Of a stretch of DNA of 64,000 bases, positions 51,381 through 60,403 are shown piece by piece. The notes below the pieces were generated by a model. That model was not told where the DNA came from. It worked only from the letters and a program-made list of their open reading frames with translations, and did no database searches. Location: contig JBMNRB010000009.1 of the NCBI GenBank assembly GCA_050944435.1, positions 40,617-104,616 of the forward strand, read 5' to 3'. Positions within the stretch are counted from its first letter, which is position 1. Every line of letters starts with the position of its first letter. The DNA is from Ruminococcus_G sp050944435 (lineage in GTDB: Bacteria; Bacillota; Clostridia; Lachnospirales; Lachnospiraceae). Both the position numbers and the translations under genes were made by a program.

Positions 51381-53463
51381 TATTTACGGAAAATTAAGAA
51401 AACATAACCGAAAAAACTACCTGCTTTACATAATCTGCAACTTTATGGCTCTGCTTTTGATCACCGCATATTCCGCCATGATGTTTTCTCCTACGGTACA
51501 AAATGTTTTTCCGGAAGGCGGAGACAGCAGGAAACAGATGATCGCCGTTTTTCTTTTATCCTGTTTTGGCTGTATCGTTTTTACCGTCTATGGAGCCAGT
51601 CTCTTTTATCGTACAAAGTCAAAGGAAACAGGCCTTTTTATCGCCCTGGGAACGCCTGGAAAACAATTGAAGAAATTTCTTCTGACAGAAGTGCTGCTGC
51701 TGGGAGGCGTCTCTTCTTTTGCCGGCGCTGCCCTTGGAATACCCTTTGCCTGGCTGATCTGGAACATCTTTTCCCTGTTTGTAAAAAGCAGTGAGATGGC
51801 TTTGGCTTTTGATCTTCACTGTCTGCTGGTTTCCCTGCTTTTCATGATTGTCTCCTCCTTTTTTGCTTTTTTACTGGGGCTTCGCTTTTTAAAGCGGGTC
51901 AACGTGATGGACATCATCAACGAATCTCATAAAAATGAACCTCTTCCCAGAGTAAAATCATGGTATGGTTTTGCAGGGATTATCCTTTTACTGACCGGAG
52001 CAGTATTGGGCTATGGAAAAACAGGCTTTTTCATAAACGTGCTTCACCGTTATCCCCCGGCATGGACCAATCTTTTATATCTGCCTGTTTTTGCAGGACT
52101 TTATATGATTCTGCTCCACACCGTCGTCCACGGATGGCAGATCCGCCGTAAAAATCTTTATAAAGGCATCATCTCTCGCAGTATGATGAAATTTCAGGGA
52201 AAACAGATCGTAAACAACATGTTGGTTATCACTGTGTTGATTGCCGGAGGGTGTTTCGCCATCTTTTATCTGCCCATGCTCTGGATCTCCAGTTCCATGG
52301 AAAGCAGCTCCCGTACCAACAGCTATATTTACCATTACCGTCAGGACCAAGAACTCCCCGGTCAAAAGGAAGTAAGTCAACTGGCCGAAAAATACGGTCT
52401 TTCCATTAAAAGCTGGAAATCCGTACCCTTTATCAATCTGGCTTCCGATGGAGAAAAAAGAATTGAAGAAGAAGACGGAAAGTTTCATTATGAATACACA
52501 CCCATGCTGAGTGAATCAAATTTTTTCTCTGAAAGCAGCTTTGAGCTCCTTACGGGCATATCCGTGGACATTCCTTCCGGTATTTACTGTCCCATCACCA
52601 ATCAGGAAGAACAGCATTCCTATACATTAAGTTCATCCTTTACCAAACTGACCAATCCCATTACCGAGGATACTTTGACTGTCGCCTTCGGAGATTATCT
52701 CCATTATAACGATTTATCCGGCATGGTCTCCTATTACGTACTGGATGACGAGGATTATGAGGCTATTTCTCAGGGGCTGACTGATCAATGGAAAGAAGTC
52801 ATGGTCTTTTTTAATCTGAAGGAAAAAGACAATTTCGCCTTTGCCGAAGAGCTCTACAACCGCATCGTAAACGATACAGCTTCCAACTGTGAAATCCCTT
52901 ATTATTACGATCGAATAGAAAAAATTACGGCAGAGGAAAAGGGAGAAGTTTACTGGGGAGATACTGAAGACATGACTCAGATTTCTTTTGATCAAAGAGA
53001 TACTTCCAACTTCCGGATGTACTGGAAATATATTCCCAAATTCCGTATTTTAGATCAACAGGACTTTTTTAATACCTTCGCCGTATTTCTGATGATGTTT
53101 CTTTTTATTTCCATTATCTGCATGATGGCAGCCATGATCATCGGATATACCCGCTGCATTACCATCTCCGTCAACAATCGATACGTTTTTGAAGATTTAA
53201 AACGGCTGGGAGCTTCTCCCCGCTATCTGTTGAGAGAAATAAAAAGTCAGGCTTCAAAAGTATTTTTCGCTCCTTCCGCCGTAGGTCTGAGTATCATGTA
53301 TCTTCTGTTTTCCATGATTATGCTGGCCAATGATGGGAGAATTACCTCTTCAGAAATCTATGGTCTGGGCGGATGTTTTGTCCTGATTATTATCTTTGCC
53401 TTCATCATATGGCTTGTTTATCGGTTTACACTGCAAAAAATGATTCATTCTTTGCATCTGTAA
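51364..53463 (+). CDS. BceB/FtsX-type ABC transporter permease
   Basis: 699 residues from the ATG at 51364; a GTG at 51352 is an alternative. About ten membrane segments: one at the N-terminus, a FtsX group of three ('SLFYRTKSKETGLFIALGTPGKQLKK' loop), another group, then a large extracellular domain (about 320-550) between helices 7 and 8, as in BceB sensors. It ends with three helices. The large loop binds peptide antibiotics or lipid II complexes in relatives. No specific drug can be assigned. Confidence 0.9.
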   Translation: MLTLNSIYGKLRKHNRKNYLLYIICNFMALLLITAYSAMMFSPTVQNVFPEGGDSRKQMIAVFLLSCFGCIVFTVYGASLFYRTKSKETGLFIALGTPGKQLKKFLLTEVLLLGGVSSFAGAALGIPFAWLIWNIFSLFVKSSEMALAFDLHCLLVSLLFMIVSSFFAFLLGLRFLKRVNVMDIINESHKNEPLPRVKSWYGFAGIILLLTGAVLGYGKTGFFINVLHRYPPAWTNLLYLPVFAGLYMILLHTVVHGWQIRRKNLYKGIISRSMMKFQGKQIVNNMLVITVLIAGGCFAIFYLPMLWISSSMESSSRTNSYIYHYRQDQELPGQKEVSQLAEKYGLSIKSWKSVPFINLASDGEKRIEEEDGKFHYEYTPMLSESNFFSESSFELLTGISVDIPSGIYCPITNQEEQHSYTLSSSFTKLTNPITEDTLTVAFGDYLHYNDLSGMVSYYVLDDEDYEAISQGLTDQWKEVMVFFNLKEKDNFAFAEELYNRIVNDTASNCEIPYYYDRIEKITAEEKGEVYWGDTEDMTQISFDQRDTSNFRMYWKYIPKFRILDQQDFFNTFAVFLMMFLFISIICMMAAMIIGYTRCITISVNNRYVFEDLKRLGASPRYLLREIKSQASKVFFAPSAVGLSIMYLLFSMIMLANDGRITSSEIYGLGGCFVLIIIFAFIIWLVYRFTLQKMIHSLHL

Positions 53464-53465
53464 TA

Positions 53466-53491
53466 AAAAGGAGCTGTCTTTGGACAGCTCC
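53466..53491 (-). terminator. Terminator of the gldA-NUDIX-BCCT-MFS operon
   Basis: GGAGCTGTC-TTTG-GACAGCTCC (53470-53478 with 53483-53491); the minus strand continues TTTTTATTA. On the plus strand it may also end the BceAB transcript, though no T-run follows. Confidence 0.88.
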
Positions 53492-53509
53492 GTAATAACA
53501 TCCAATATT

Positions 53510-54604
53510 TTATTCCATATAACTTCTTCCGACGGCGTCCGCTGCGAGAATGGCCGCATACACATCATCCGGCGTTACTTCAAAAGGCATATTGGGAAGA
53601 GTATCTCCCTCAGCCGCCGCCAGTTTCGCCGCTTCCATGATCTCTTCCGGTTTAATCTCTTTAATTCCCAGCTCTTCCAGAGTAGTGGGAAGGCCCACTG
53701 CCTGGCAGAATTCTACTACTTCCTCAATTTCCTCACTGTCGGCATTTTCCAATATCAACTGAACCAGGGTACCGAAAGCAACTTTCTCCCCATGATACAT
53801 ATCATGAGTGGCTTCAATGGCCGTCAGCCCATTATGAACGGCATGGGCTCCTGCCAGTCCGCCGCTCTCGAATCCGATCCCGGAAAGATACGTATTAGCT
53901 TCAATCACAGCTTCCACCGCTTTCGTACATACCTTTTCGTCCGCTGCAATGGCCGCGTTCAAACCGTATTCCATTATTGTATCATAGCAAAGCTCCGCTA
54001 AAGCCATAGCCGCCTGAGTACATTTTCCTCCCACACAGTTATCCGCATTGGACTGTCTGCATGCTCTGGCTTCAAAATAAGTGGCCAATGCATCTCCCAT
54101 TCCGGAAACCAGAAGCCGGGCCGGAGCTTTGCTTACAATATCTGTATCCACCAGAACCACATTGGGACTGGAAGGAAGAAACAGGTACTTTTCAAACACA
54201 CCGTTATCCGAATAAATCACCGACAGGGCGCTGCATGGTGCATCCGTAGACGCAATAGTAGGAACAATTAAAACAGGAATTCCTGTATAATACCCTGCCG
54301 CCTTGGCTGTATCGTGAATCTTTCCTCCTCCCACGCCGGCAATCAGATCACATTCTGACGTTTTTAAAACTTCACTGATCCGATTTATCTCTGTCATACA
54401 GCACTCGCCATTGAAGACTTCAAACTGAATCTCCACTCCTGTATCTTTCTGCCCTGACAGGATCTGATCTTCCACCCTTTTCCGCCCGGAAGCACTGGTC
54501 AGAATACACAATTTTTTTCCATAATTGGCGGCATACCGACATAAATTCTGAATTTCTCCCCTGCCCTGGATATACCTGCTGGGGCTGGCAATGATCTGTG
54601 TCAT
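53510..54604 (-). CDS. gldA: Glycerol dehydrogenase
   Basis: 364 residues of the iron/zinc-containing alcohol dehydrogenase family. 'GVGGGKIHDTAKA' binds NAD, 'VPTIASTDAPCSALSVIY' is the GldA pattern, and the zinc ligands lie in 'GMGDALATYFEARA' (Asp), 'GAHAVHNGL' (His) and 'YHGEKVAFGT' (His). It oxidises glycerol to dihydroxyacetone (or the reverse) with NAD. Last gene of the operon after NUDIX, BCCT and MFS genes, 12 bp behind NUDIX. The link with a betaine-type transporter is unusual. Confidence 0.93.
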   Translation of the reverse strand: MTQIIASPSRYIQGRGEIQNLCRYAANYGKKLCILTSASGRKRVEDQILSGQKDTGVEIQFEVFNGECCMTEINRISEVLKTSECDLIAGVGGGKIHDTAKAAGYYTGIPVLIVPTIASTDAPCSALSVIYSDNGVFEKYLFLPSSPNVVLVDTDIVSKAPARLLVSGMGDALATYFEARACRQSNADNCVGGKCTQAAMALAELCYDTIMEYGLNAAIAADEKVCTKAVEAVIEANTYLSGIGFESGGLAGAHAVHNGLTAIEATHDMYHGEKVAFGTLVQLILENADSEEIEEVVEFCQAVGLPTTLEELGIKEIKPEEIMEAAKLAAAEGDTLPNMPFEVTPDDVYAAILAADAVGRSYME

Positions 54605-54616
54605 AACAATTTCCTC

Positions 54617-55090
54617 CTATTTGATTTTTTTTCCATTAAGATTTGCAGAAACCAGACAACCCCCTCCGTCATAGACCAGTTTCAACGAGAAAAATTCTCT
54701 GTCTTCCCGCAGCAAACGCAGAAAAATTTTATCTCCCTCCCAGATATTTAATTCTTCAATTCTGTCCTTATCCACCCACTGAAGCTCACCTTCGTCGCAT
54801 GGTATGGGATCTCCTTCAAATCCATCTGCTGTAAACAGACACATGTATTCTGTCACGCCGTCCCCGGATACGAAGGTAACCAGCCCCCGGAACTGCCAGG
54901 AAGTCAGAAAATATCCCGTTTCCTCTCTAACCTCCCGCAGAAGACATTCTTCCGGACTTTCATCCTGTTCAAAATGTCCTCCCACGCCGATCCACTTATC
55001 CTTATTGACGTCGTTCTTTTTTACCGTTCTGTGCAGCATCAGATATTTTTCATCCCTCTCCATGTAACAAAGAGTGCTCCATCTGGTCAT
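54617..55090 (-). CDS. NUDIX hydrolase, MutT/8-oxo-dGTPase-like
   Basis: 157 residues. The NUDIX box starts at 'GGHFEQDESPEECLLREVRE' and ends 'ETG', matching G-x5-E-x7-R-E-x-x-E-E. 'MTRWSTLCYMERDEKYLMLHR' is the start seen in Firmicute 8-oxo-dGTP diphosphatases of the YtkD/MutT kind. It cleaves nucleoside diphosphate derivatives in the cytoplasm. Overlaps the BCCT stop by 4 bp, so it is translated from the same mRNA, likely by chance rather than pathway. Confidence 0.9.
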   Translation of the reverse strand: MTRWSTLCYMERDEKYLMLHRTVKKNDVNKDKWIGVGGHFEQDESPEECLLREVREETGYFLTSWQFRGLVTFVSGDGVTEYMCLFTADGFEGDPIPCDEGELQWVDKDRIEELNIWEGDKIFLRLLREDREFFSLKLVYDGGGCLVSANLNGKKIK

Positions 55091-56613
55091 GTTCTCTGCT
55101 CATCCTTTCCTTTTCTTTTGCCCACTTCTTTTTTCAGTACTATTATCAGACTAACACAAACCAGAAGCAAAATAAAGAGGTAAGGGAAAGCAATAACAAT
55201 GGAAATAGTCTGAATACCTGCAACTCCTCCCGAGATTATCAAGGCAAAAGCTATGGCAGCCATCAAAATAGCCCAAAATACTTTTTTATTATTTGGCGGA
55301 TCAATATCACCGTCTGAAGTCAGCATAGCCAGCACGTAAGTTGCTGAATTGGCCGACGTAATAAAAAATGTGGTGAGCAGCACGATAGCGATAATCGACA
55401 TAACGATGCCAAACTTATACTCATTAAATATGATAAACAATGCAGTCTCCGGTACTGCAACGATCTGCTGAAGCTGTTCCGGCGTAAAAGCATCCGCCAC
55501 ATTGATTCCAACTCCGCCAAAAACAGAAAACCAGATCACAGACACCAGCATGGGCACAATCATAACGCCAAGGACAAATTCCCTTACTGTTCTTCCCTTG
55601 GAAATTCTGGCAATAAACACGCCGACAAAAGGAGCCCAGGACATCCACCATGCCCAGTAGAATACTCTCCAATTCTGAATCCAGGTTCCGTCTCCATTGG
55701 AAGTAAGCCTCAGACTGTCCGGGAAGAAATGAATCAGATAATCACCGATTCCATGTATAAGCATATCGACAATCTCCCGGCCAGGCCCAATGAAAAATCC
55801 TACAACCATCAAGGCGATAAACAAAATAAGATTAAGATCCGATATTTTCTTAATTCCCTTCCCCACACCGCTGATAGCGCTTTTCAGATAAATCACACAC
55901 AAGATAACAATAACGATAATCCACGTTATCACTTCATTGGGGATACCAAACAAATACTCCAGGCCGCCGCAGATCTGCAGACACCCCATACCGAAAGAAG
56001 TAGCCACACCAATAACCGTCAGCACTGTGGTAAACACATCCACTGCTTTTCCTGGTATTCCCTTTGTGTGTTTCTCACCAATTACCGGCTTCAGAAGATT
56101 GCTGACCATGGTGCGTTCTTTTTTCCGGAACTGGAAATAAGCCAGACCAAGACCGATAACCGCATAACAAGCCCATGGATGAACGCCCCAGTGCATGAAG
56201 CAGGAACGAATGGAAAACCGCATGGCTTCCTCCGTCATAGGCTCAATTCCTGCCATGGGAGCGATATAATGAGACAACGGTTCCGCTACTCCCCAAAACA
56301 CCAGACCTACGCCCATACCTGCACCAAAAAGCATGGCAAACCAGGAAACCGTACTGTACTCTGGTTTATCTTCATCACCACCCAATCTTACTTTGCCGAA
56401 TTTGCTGAAAGCGATCACCAGCAAAAATAATACGAAAAACAGCATTACGCCCAGATAAAGCCAGGAAAAATCCTTTTTCAATATTCTCATCAGAAAATCG
56501 GCAAAAGCAGAGAAAGAATCTCCTCCGATAATTCCCCAAAGAGCAATTATTACAGCGATGACTGCAGACACAATAAATACCATATTTCTTTTCTTATTAC
56601 CTTCTTTTTTCAA
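55087..56613 (-). CDS. BCCT-family betaine/carnitine/choline transporter
   Basis: 508 residues with 12 membrane segments. The Trp-rich stretch 'NWRVFYWAWWMSWAPFVGVF' with 'ARISKGRTVREF' after it is the BCCT signature for quaternary ammonium substrates; 'GMGVGLVFWGVAEPLSHY' forms the sodium/substrate-site helix. Carnitine/butyrobetaine antiporters and betaine symporters both belong here; which ion couples is not clear. Placement opposite a non-pyrrolysine MttB gene suggests it imports the methyltransferase's quaternary amine substrate. Confidence 0.93.
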   Translation of the reverse strand: MKKEGNKKRNMVFIVSAVIAVIIALWGIIGGDSFSAFADFLMRILKKDFSWLYLGVMLFFVLFLLVIAFSKFGKVRLGGDEDKPEYSTVSWFAMLFGAGMGVGLVFWGVAEPLSHYIAPMAGIEPMTEEAMRFSIRSCFMHWGVHPWACYAVIGLGLAYFQFRKKERTMVSNLLKPVIGEKHTKGIPGKAVDVFTTVLTVIGVATSFGMGCLQICGGLEYLFGIPNEVITWIIVIVILCVIYLKSAISGVGKGIKKISDLNLILFIALMVVGFFIGPGREIVDMLIHGIGDYLIHFFPDSLRLTSNGDGTWIQNWRVFYWAWWMSWAPFVGVFIARISKGRTVREFVLGVMIVPMLVSVIWFSVFGGVGINVADAFTPEQLQQIVAVPETALFIIFNEYKFGIVMSIIAIVLLTTFFITSANSATYVLAMLTSDGDIDPPNNKKVFWAILMAAIAFALIISGGVAGIQTISIVIAFPYLFILLLVCVSLIIVLKKEVGKRKGKDEQRT

Positions 56614-56614
56614 A

Positions 56615-57880
56615 TTACCTCACCTTCTCTTTTTTCAATTTTAATATAAAGGATGCTCCAACTCCCAAAATAGACCAGACAAACAGCCATACCAGCATAA
56701 GATTAAAGCCCGCTTCCAAATTACCTGCACTTTCTCCCCATGCAATAAAGCGACTCACCACCGGAGCTACAAAAATATCCGGCGTTAAACCGATCAGAGA
56801 AATCACACCAGTGGCAATCCCCGTCATATGAAGGGGTACTCCTGCATCACCCAAAATGGACCAATAAGTGGATTTGATCACGTTCACCAAATAGGAAAGA
56901 ATAATGGTTACCCCAACACAAAGAAAAATAAGATTATGGGTGAGGAACACTCCCGCCGTGCAGATTCCCGTACTTAAGAAAACTATCATCATCCCTGATC
57001 CTTTTGCCTTAAATCGATCAATAAAGAAACCTCCTGTCAGACCCGCCGCAAATACAATGATATAACTTCTCACAATAGAAAGAGTACTGGAAATTCCGGC
57101 CGGAATATTCAAAACCCGCGTACAGTAAGTGCCAATATATCCATTCACCGTATTCCAGACCGTATAACCGCATAAAATTACAAAAATGCAAATCCAGGTG
57201 GAAGGGCTGGTAATTGTCTTCAGCAGAGCATTCTCTCCCTTTTTCTTTTCCTTCGTTTCTTTTGATACAGATTTTTTATTTTCTGAATCAGCCGCATCCT
57301 CTTTATCAAAATCCGGTACAAAGAAGATAACCGCCAGCATAAGAAGGAAAAATACCACTGCATTAATCCACAACAAAGAGCGAAATCCCATGGCTGTCGA
57401 TGCAAACAGACCCATAACGGCAAGACACCCAAAAGCTACTACCGTCTGTCCAATTCCCCGAAGGCCTTCACTGATTCCAAAAATGCGTCCCTGCTCTTCC
57501 TCACTTCCCAGATGACGGATGGCATTCAAATATGGAGACCAAAAAGTACCTACACTGAAAACTCCATAAAGCGCATGGATAACCAGCAGCATCTGGAATC
57601 CTGGATAAAAAGAATACCATATTGTCACCAGACACAAAGCGAAAGTGGATATAATCAACAGCTTCTTTGTATTGAACTTTTCCGCCAAAATTCCGCTGGG
57701 AACGTAACACGCCACATTAAAAACACCGTAAATGGCGCCGATGCTTCCAATCTGTACATCGGTAAGCTGCATCGCTTCTTTCATCTGATCATAAAAAGAA
57801 AATCGGATTAAAGGCGTCAGATAGGCCATTCCGGCTATCAGACTTAAAATGACAAGTACAAGGGTGCGATTTTTTTTCAT
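56615..57880 (-). CDS. Major facilitator superfamily transporter
   Basis: 421 residues from the ATG at 57880 (GAGGA upstream). 12 membrane segments; 'SGILAEKFNTKKLLIISTF' is the loop 2-3 motif A, and a charged cytoplasmic loop splits the halves ('DFDKEDAADSENKKSVSKE'). It resembles the OFA/UhpC-like or nitrate/sugar-phosphate group of MFS proteins. First gene of the operon; 1 bp before BCCT. It may carry a second substrate or export the demethylated product. Confidence 0.88.
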   Translation of the reverse strand: MKKNRTLVLVILSLIAGMAYLTPLIRFSFYDQMKEAMQLTDVQIGSIGAIYGVFNVACYVPSGILAEKFNTKKLLIISTFALCLVTIWYSFYPGFQMLLVIHALYGVFSVGTFWSPYLNAIRHLGSEEEQGRIFGISEGLRGIGQTVVAFGCLAVMGLFASTAMGFRSLLWINAVVFFLLMLAVIFFVPDFDKEDAADSENKKSVSKETKEKKKGENALLKTITSPSTWICIFVILCGYTVWNTVNGYIGTYCTRVLNIPAGISSTLSIVRSYIIVFAAGLTGGFFIDRFKAKGSGMMIVFLSTGICTAGVFLTHNLIFLCVGVTIILSYLVNVIKSTYWSILGDAGVPLHMTGIATGVISLIGLTPDIFVAPVVSRFIAWGESAGNLEAGFNLMLVWLFVWSILGVGASFILKLKKEKVR

Positions 57881-57951
57881 ATTATTCCTCACTTTCTTCA
57901 TATTAGTAATCATAGTTAACTTTATTTTCATGATAATGAAATTTTAAACAC

Positions 57952-57963
57952 CAAATGTACCTA
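57952..57963. repeat. CAAATGTAYCTA direct repeat, MFS-side copy
   Basis: CAAATGTACCTA, 25 bp downstream of the MFS -10 candidate (minus strand). A second copy, CAAATGTATCTA, lies at 58138-58149 downstream of the mttB -10. Candidate operator pair. Confidence 0.35.
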
Positions 57964-57987
57964 TCTTATCCCTCTATTATAATCGTA

Positions 57988-58017
57988 ATTATACACATTT
58001 TTATTTTTATATGTCAA
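57988..58017 (-). promoter_or_regulatory. Promoter of the MFS-BCCT-NUDIX-gldA operon
   Basis: Minus strand TTGACA (58012-58017), 18 bp, TATAAT (57988-57993); both boxes are perfect. Confidence 0.75.
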
Positions 58018-58100
58018 CTTTTTAGTTTATTTTATTATTTTTTGTTCGATATTATTATTTTTGACATTTTTATAAAATTCTATCATCTTTTATTTTTAGG

Positions 58101-58129
58101 TTGACAATGATTACTTTATATTTTATCAT
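58101..58129 (+). promoter_or_regulatory. Promoter of the mttB-like gene
   Basis: TTGACA (58101-58106), 17 bp, TATCAT (58124-58129), 76 bp before the ATG. The rest of the 325-bp divergent gap is AT-rich control DNA with no gene. Confidence 0.7.
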
Positions 58130-58137
58130 CAAGTTAT

Positions 58138-58149
58138 CAAATGTATCTA
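58138..58149. repeat. CAAATGTAYCTA direct repeat, mttB-side copy
   Basis: CAAATGTATCTA just downstream of the mttB promoter, matching 57952-57963 at 11 of 12 bases. Confidence 0.35.
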
Positions 58150-58205
58150 AGCTTTACGGTTAACAAAACAAAAAATGAAAAACACAAATTTAGGAGGTAT
58201 TTATT

Positions 58206-59615
58206 ATGCAGAGATATCAGTTGTTAACTCAGAATGAAATCGAACAGATTCATGAGAATTCCCTTAGAATCATGGAAAATGTGGGAATTCACATCACCTA
58301 TCAGCCAGCAAAAGATCTGTTTGCCAAAGCCGGAGCCAAAGTTGACGGCGATACCGTATACTTTCCAAAGAAAGTAGTAGAAGACGCTTTAAAAACAGTT
58401 CCTTCTTCCTTTACCATGTACGCCAGAAATCCGGAGAAGAACGTGGTAATCGATACAGAACGCACCGCATATGTAGGCCCCTACGGTTCACCTTTCGTAA
58501 CCGATCTGGACAGAGGACGCCGCAACGGTACTTTATCTGATTTCAATGATATCGTTAAAATCTGCGAACGCCTGGAAAATATCGATATTCAAAGCCATAT
58601 TTCCTGTGAGCCCACTGATGTTGACGTACCGAAACGTCCCAATACCATGGTTTACAATACCATGAAATACAGCGAAAAGCCTCTGATGGGCAGTGTTTAC
58701 GGATATGAAACGGCACGTCAGTGTATCGAACTTGCATCCATACCTTTTGGAGGACTGAATGCCATTAAAGAAAAACCGGTAATCGCTTCCATTCCCTGTA
58801 CTCTGACGCCGCTCAGCTATGACGACAATCAGCTGGGAGCCATCATGGCATATGCCGAATTCGGTCAGCCTCAGCTGGTAAATTCTCTTTCCATCGCCGG
58901 TATGAGTACTCCGGCTACCATTGCAGGCCTTGTTTCTCTTCAGAACGCAGAAGTTCTGGCCGGAATCGTACTGGCTCAGTTGGTAAATCCGGGAGCTCCC
59001 ATCGTTTATTCCGCATCCGGATCCAACGGCGATATGAGCAACGGACAACTTGCCATCGGATCTCCGGAAGACGCTGTTGTCTCTCTGGTAAACGGACAGC
59101 TAGCCAAATATTATAAGATTCCCTGCCGTATCAGCGGCGCTCTTTCTGACTCAAAAATGATGGATTCCCAGGCTGCTTATGAATCCGCCATTACACTGAT
59201 GATGGCTCAGATGGCAGGCGGAAACTTCATTTTACATGCCGCCGGTATCATTGAATCCTACAACTGTACTTCATACGAAAAACTCATTGTTGATAATGAA
59301 ATCATTGGTTACCTGAAACGGATTAATCAGGGTGTTACTGTAAACGAAGATACACTGGCATATGATGTTATTGAAGAAGTTGGTCCAAGGGGAACTTTCC
59401 TGGTTACAGAACATACGCTGGATCATTTCCGCGATGAATTCTATATTCCCACTCTCAGCAACCGTCAGCCTTACGGATTATGGCTGGCCGACGGCGGAGT
59501 TTCTATTGAACAAAAAGCAAACCGGAAATGGAAAGAAATCCTGGAATCCTATGAAGAGCCGAAACTTCCGGCAGATATTGATGCAGATATGAAAAAATAT
59601 TTGGAAAATCACTGA
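58206..59615 (+). CDS. Non-pyrrolysine MttB-family quaternary amine methyltransferase
   Basis: 469 residues, COG5598-type trimethylamine methyltransferase family TIM barrel. 'IHENSLRIMENVGIHI' at the start, 'AYVGPYGSPFVTDLDRGRRN', 'ISCEPTDVDVPKR', 'IASIPCTLTPLSYDD' and 'GAPIVYSASGSNGDMSNGQ' in the barrel. There is no in-frame amber codon, so it belongs to the non-Pyl group (MtgB, MtpB, MtcB relatives) that demethylates glycine betaine, proline betaine or carnitine onto a corrinoid protein. The cognate corrinoid protein and its activase are not in the window. Divergent from the BCCT/MFS operon; TAGGAGG precedes the ATG. Confidence 0.88.
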   Translation: MQRYQLLTQNEIEQIHENSLRIMENVGIHITYQPAKDLFAKAGAKVDGDTVYFPKKVVEDALKTVPSSFTMYARNPEKNVVIDTERTAYVGPYGSPFVTDLDRGRRNGTLSDFNDIVKICERLENIDIQSHISCEPTDVDVPKRPNTMVYNTMKYSEKPLMGSVYGYETARQCIELASIPFGGLNAIKEKPVIASIPCTLTPLSYDDNQLGAIMAYAEFGQPQLVNSLSIAGMSTPATIAGLVSLQNAEVLAGIVLAQLVNPGAPIVYSASGSNGDMSNGQLAIGSPEDAVVSLVNGQLAKYYKIPCRISGALSDSKMMDSQAAYESAITLMMAQMAGGNFILHAAGIIESYNCTSYEKLIVDNEIIGYLKRINQGVTVNEDTLAYDVIEEVGPRGTFLVTEHTLDHFRDEFYIPTLSNRQPYGLWLADGGVSIEQKANRKWKEILESYEEPKLPADIDADMKKYLENH

Positions 59616-59677
59616 TATCTCTTGATTTTATAATCATATTAAGATTATAATATTCTTTATACCAGTATAGTTATCAA

Positions 59678-59702
59678 CGTCCACTGGCTTTGTCAGTGGA
59701 CG
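59678..59702 (+). terminator. Terminator after the mttB-like gene
   Basis: CGTCCACTG-GCTTTGT-CAGTGGACG stem (59678-59686 with 59694-59702) followed by TTCTT. It separates mttB from the TetR gene. Confidence 0.65.
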
Positions 59703-59721
59703 TTCTTGTATGGAGAGATAT

Positions 59722-60363
59722 ATGGCCGCAAATAAAAAGAATGAATTAATCTTAAAAACCTATGAACTTTTGAAAACCACCAGTCCCAATGACATTAAAA
59801 TACGAGCGATCGCAGCGGAAGCAAACTGTACCAGCGCAACCATCTACAAACATTTTGAAGATTTTGACCAGCTGATTCTGTTTGCTTCCATAAAATTTCT
59901 GGAAAATTATATTGTTGATCTTCATAAAGTCATCAATGAAAAAAGTGACAGTCTGGAAATGCTGATTGCCATGTGGAAAGCTTTTTCTACCTATGCTTTC
60001 CAAAACATTGAAGTTTTTGATCTGCTTTTCTGGGGAAAATACAAACAGAATCTGGGCGACGTTATTTTTGAATATTACCAGATTTTTCCTGATGAATGGA
60101 AACATCTGGATGGTCTTTTTACCAGCGTTTTCTTTAATAATGAAATCAGCGAGAGAAACGGGATGATTATGCATCGGGCCGCCGTATCGGGATATTTTCA
60201 TTACGACGATGTAAAACTCTTAAACGATATGGAATGTACCATGTTCCATGGTCTTTTGATGGATTATAAAGATAAATACAGACAGCCGGAAAAAGCCCGT
60301 GAAGGAGCGGATCACTTTATGAATATGCTCAACTCCTTAATTGATCATTACCGAATCAAATAA
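59722..60363 (+). CDS. TetR/AcrR-family regulator
   Basis: 213 residues from the ATG at 59722 (GGAGAG just upstream; an ATG at 59710 overlaps that site). HTH 'IKIRAIAAEANCTSATIYKHFEDFDQLILF' in the first 60 residues, then a helical ligand domain. It follows the mttB-like gene by about 100 bp with a hairpin between, so it could be read through from mttB or have its own promoter. A likely controller of the divergent methyltransferase/transporter region, with the CAAATGTAYCTA pair as possible targets. Confidence 0.85.
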   Translation: MAANKKNELILKTYELLKTTSPNDIKIRAIAAEANCTSATIYKHFEDFDQLILFASIKFLENYIVDLHKVINEKSDSLEMLIAMWKAFSTYAFQNIEVFDLLFWGKYKQNLGDVIFEYYQIFPDEWKHLDGLFTSVFFNNEISERNGMIMHRAAVSGYFHYDDVKLLNDMECTMFHGLLMDYKDKYRQPEKAREGADHFMNMLNSLIDHYRIK

Positions 60364-60403
60364 ACGCTGTATAAATATTTCTGTTTTCGTATAAAATGAA
60401 TAT

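Noticed and set aside
58206..59615. Possible pyrrolysine (amber) methyltransferase
   Set aside because: The frame has no internal amber codon over its full family length, so it belongs to the non-pyrrolysine branch.
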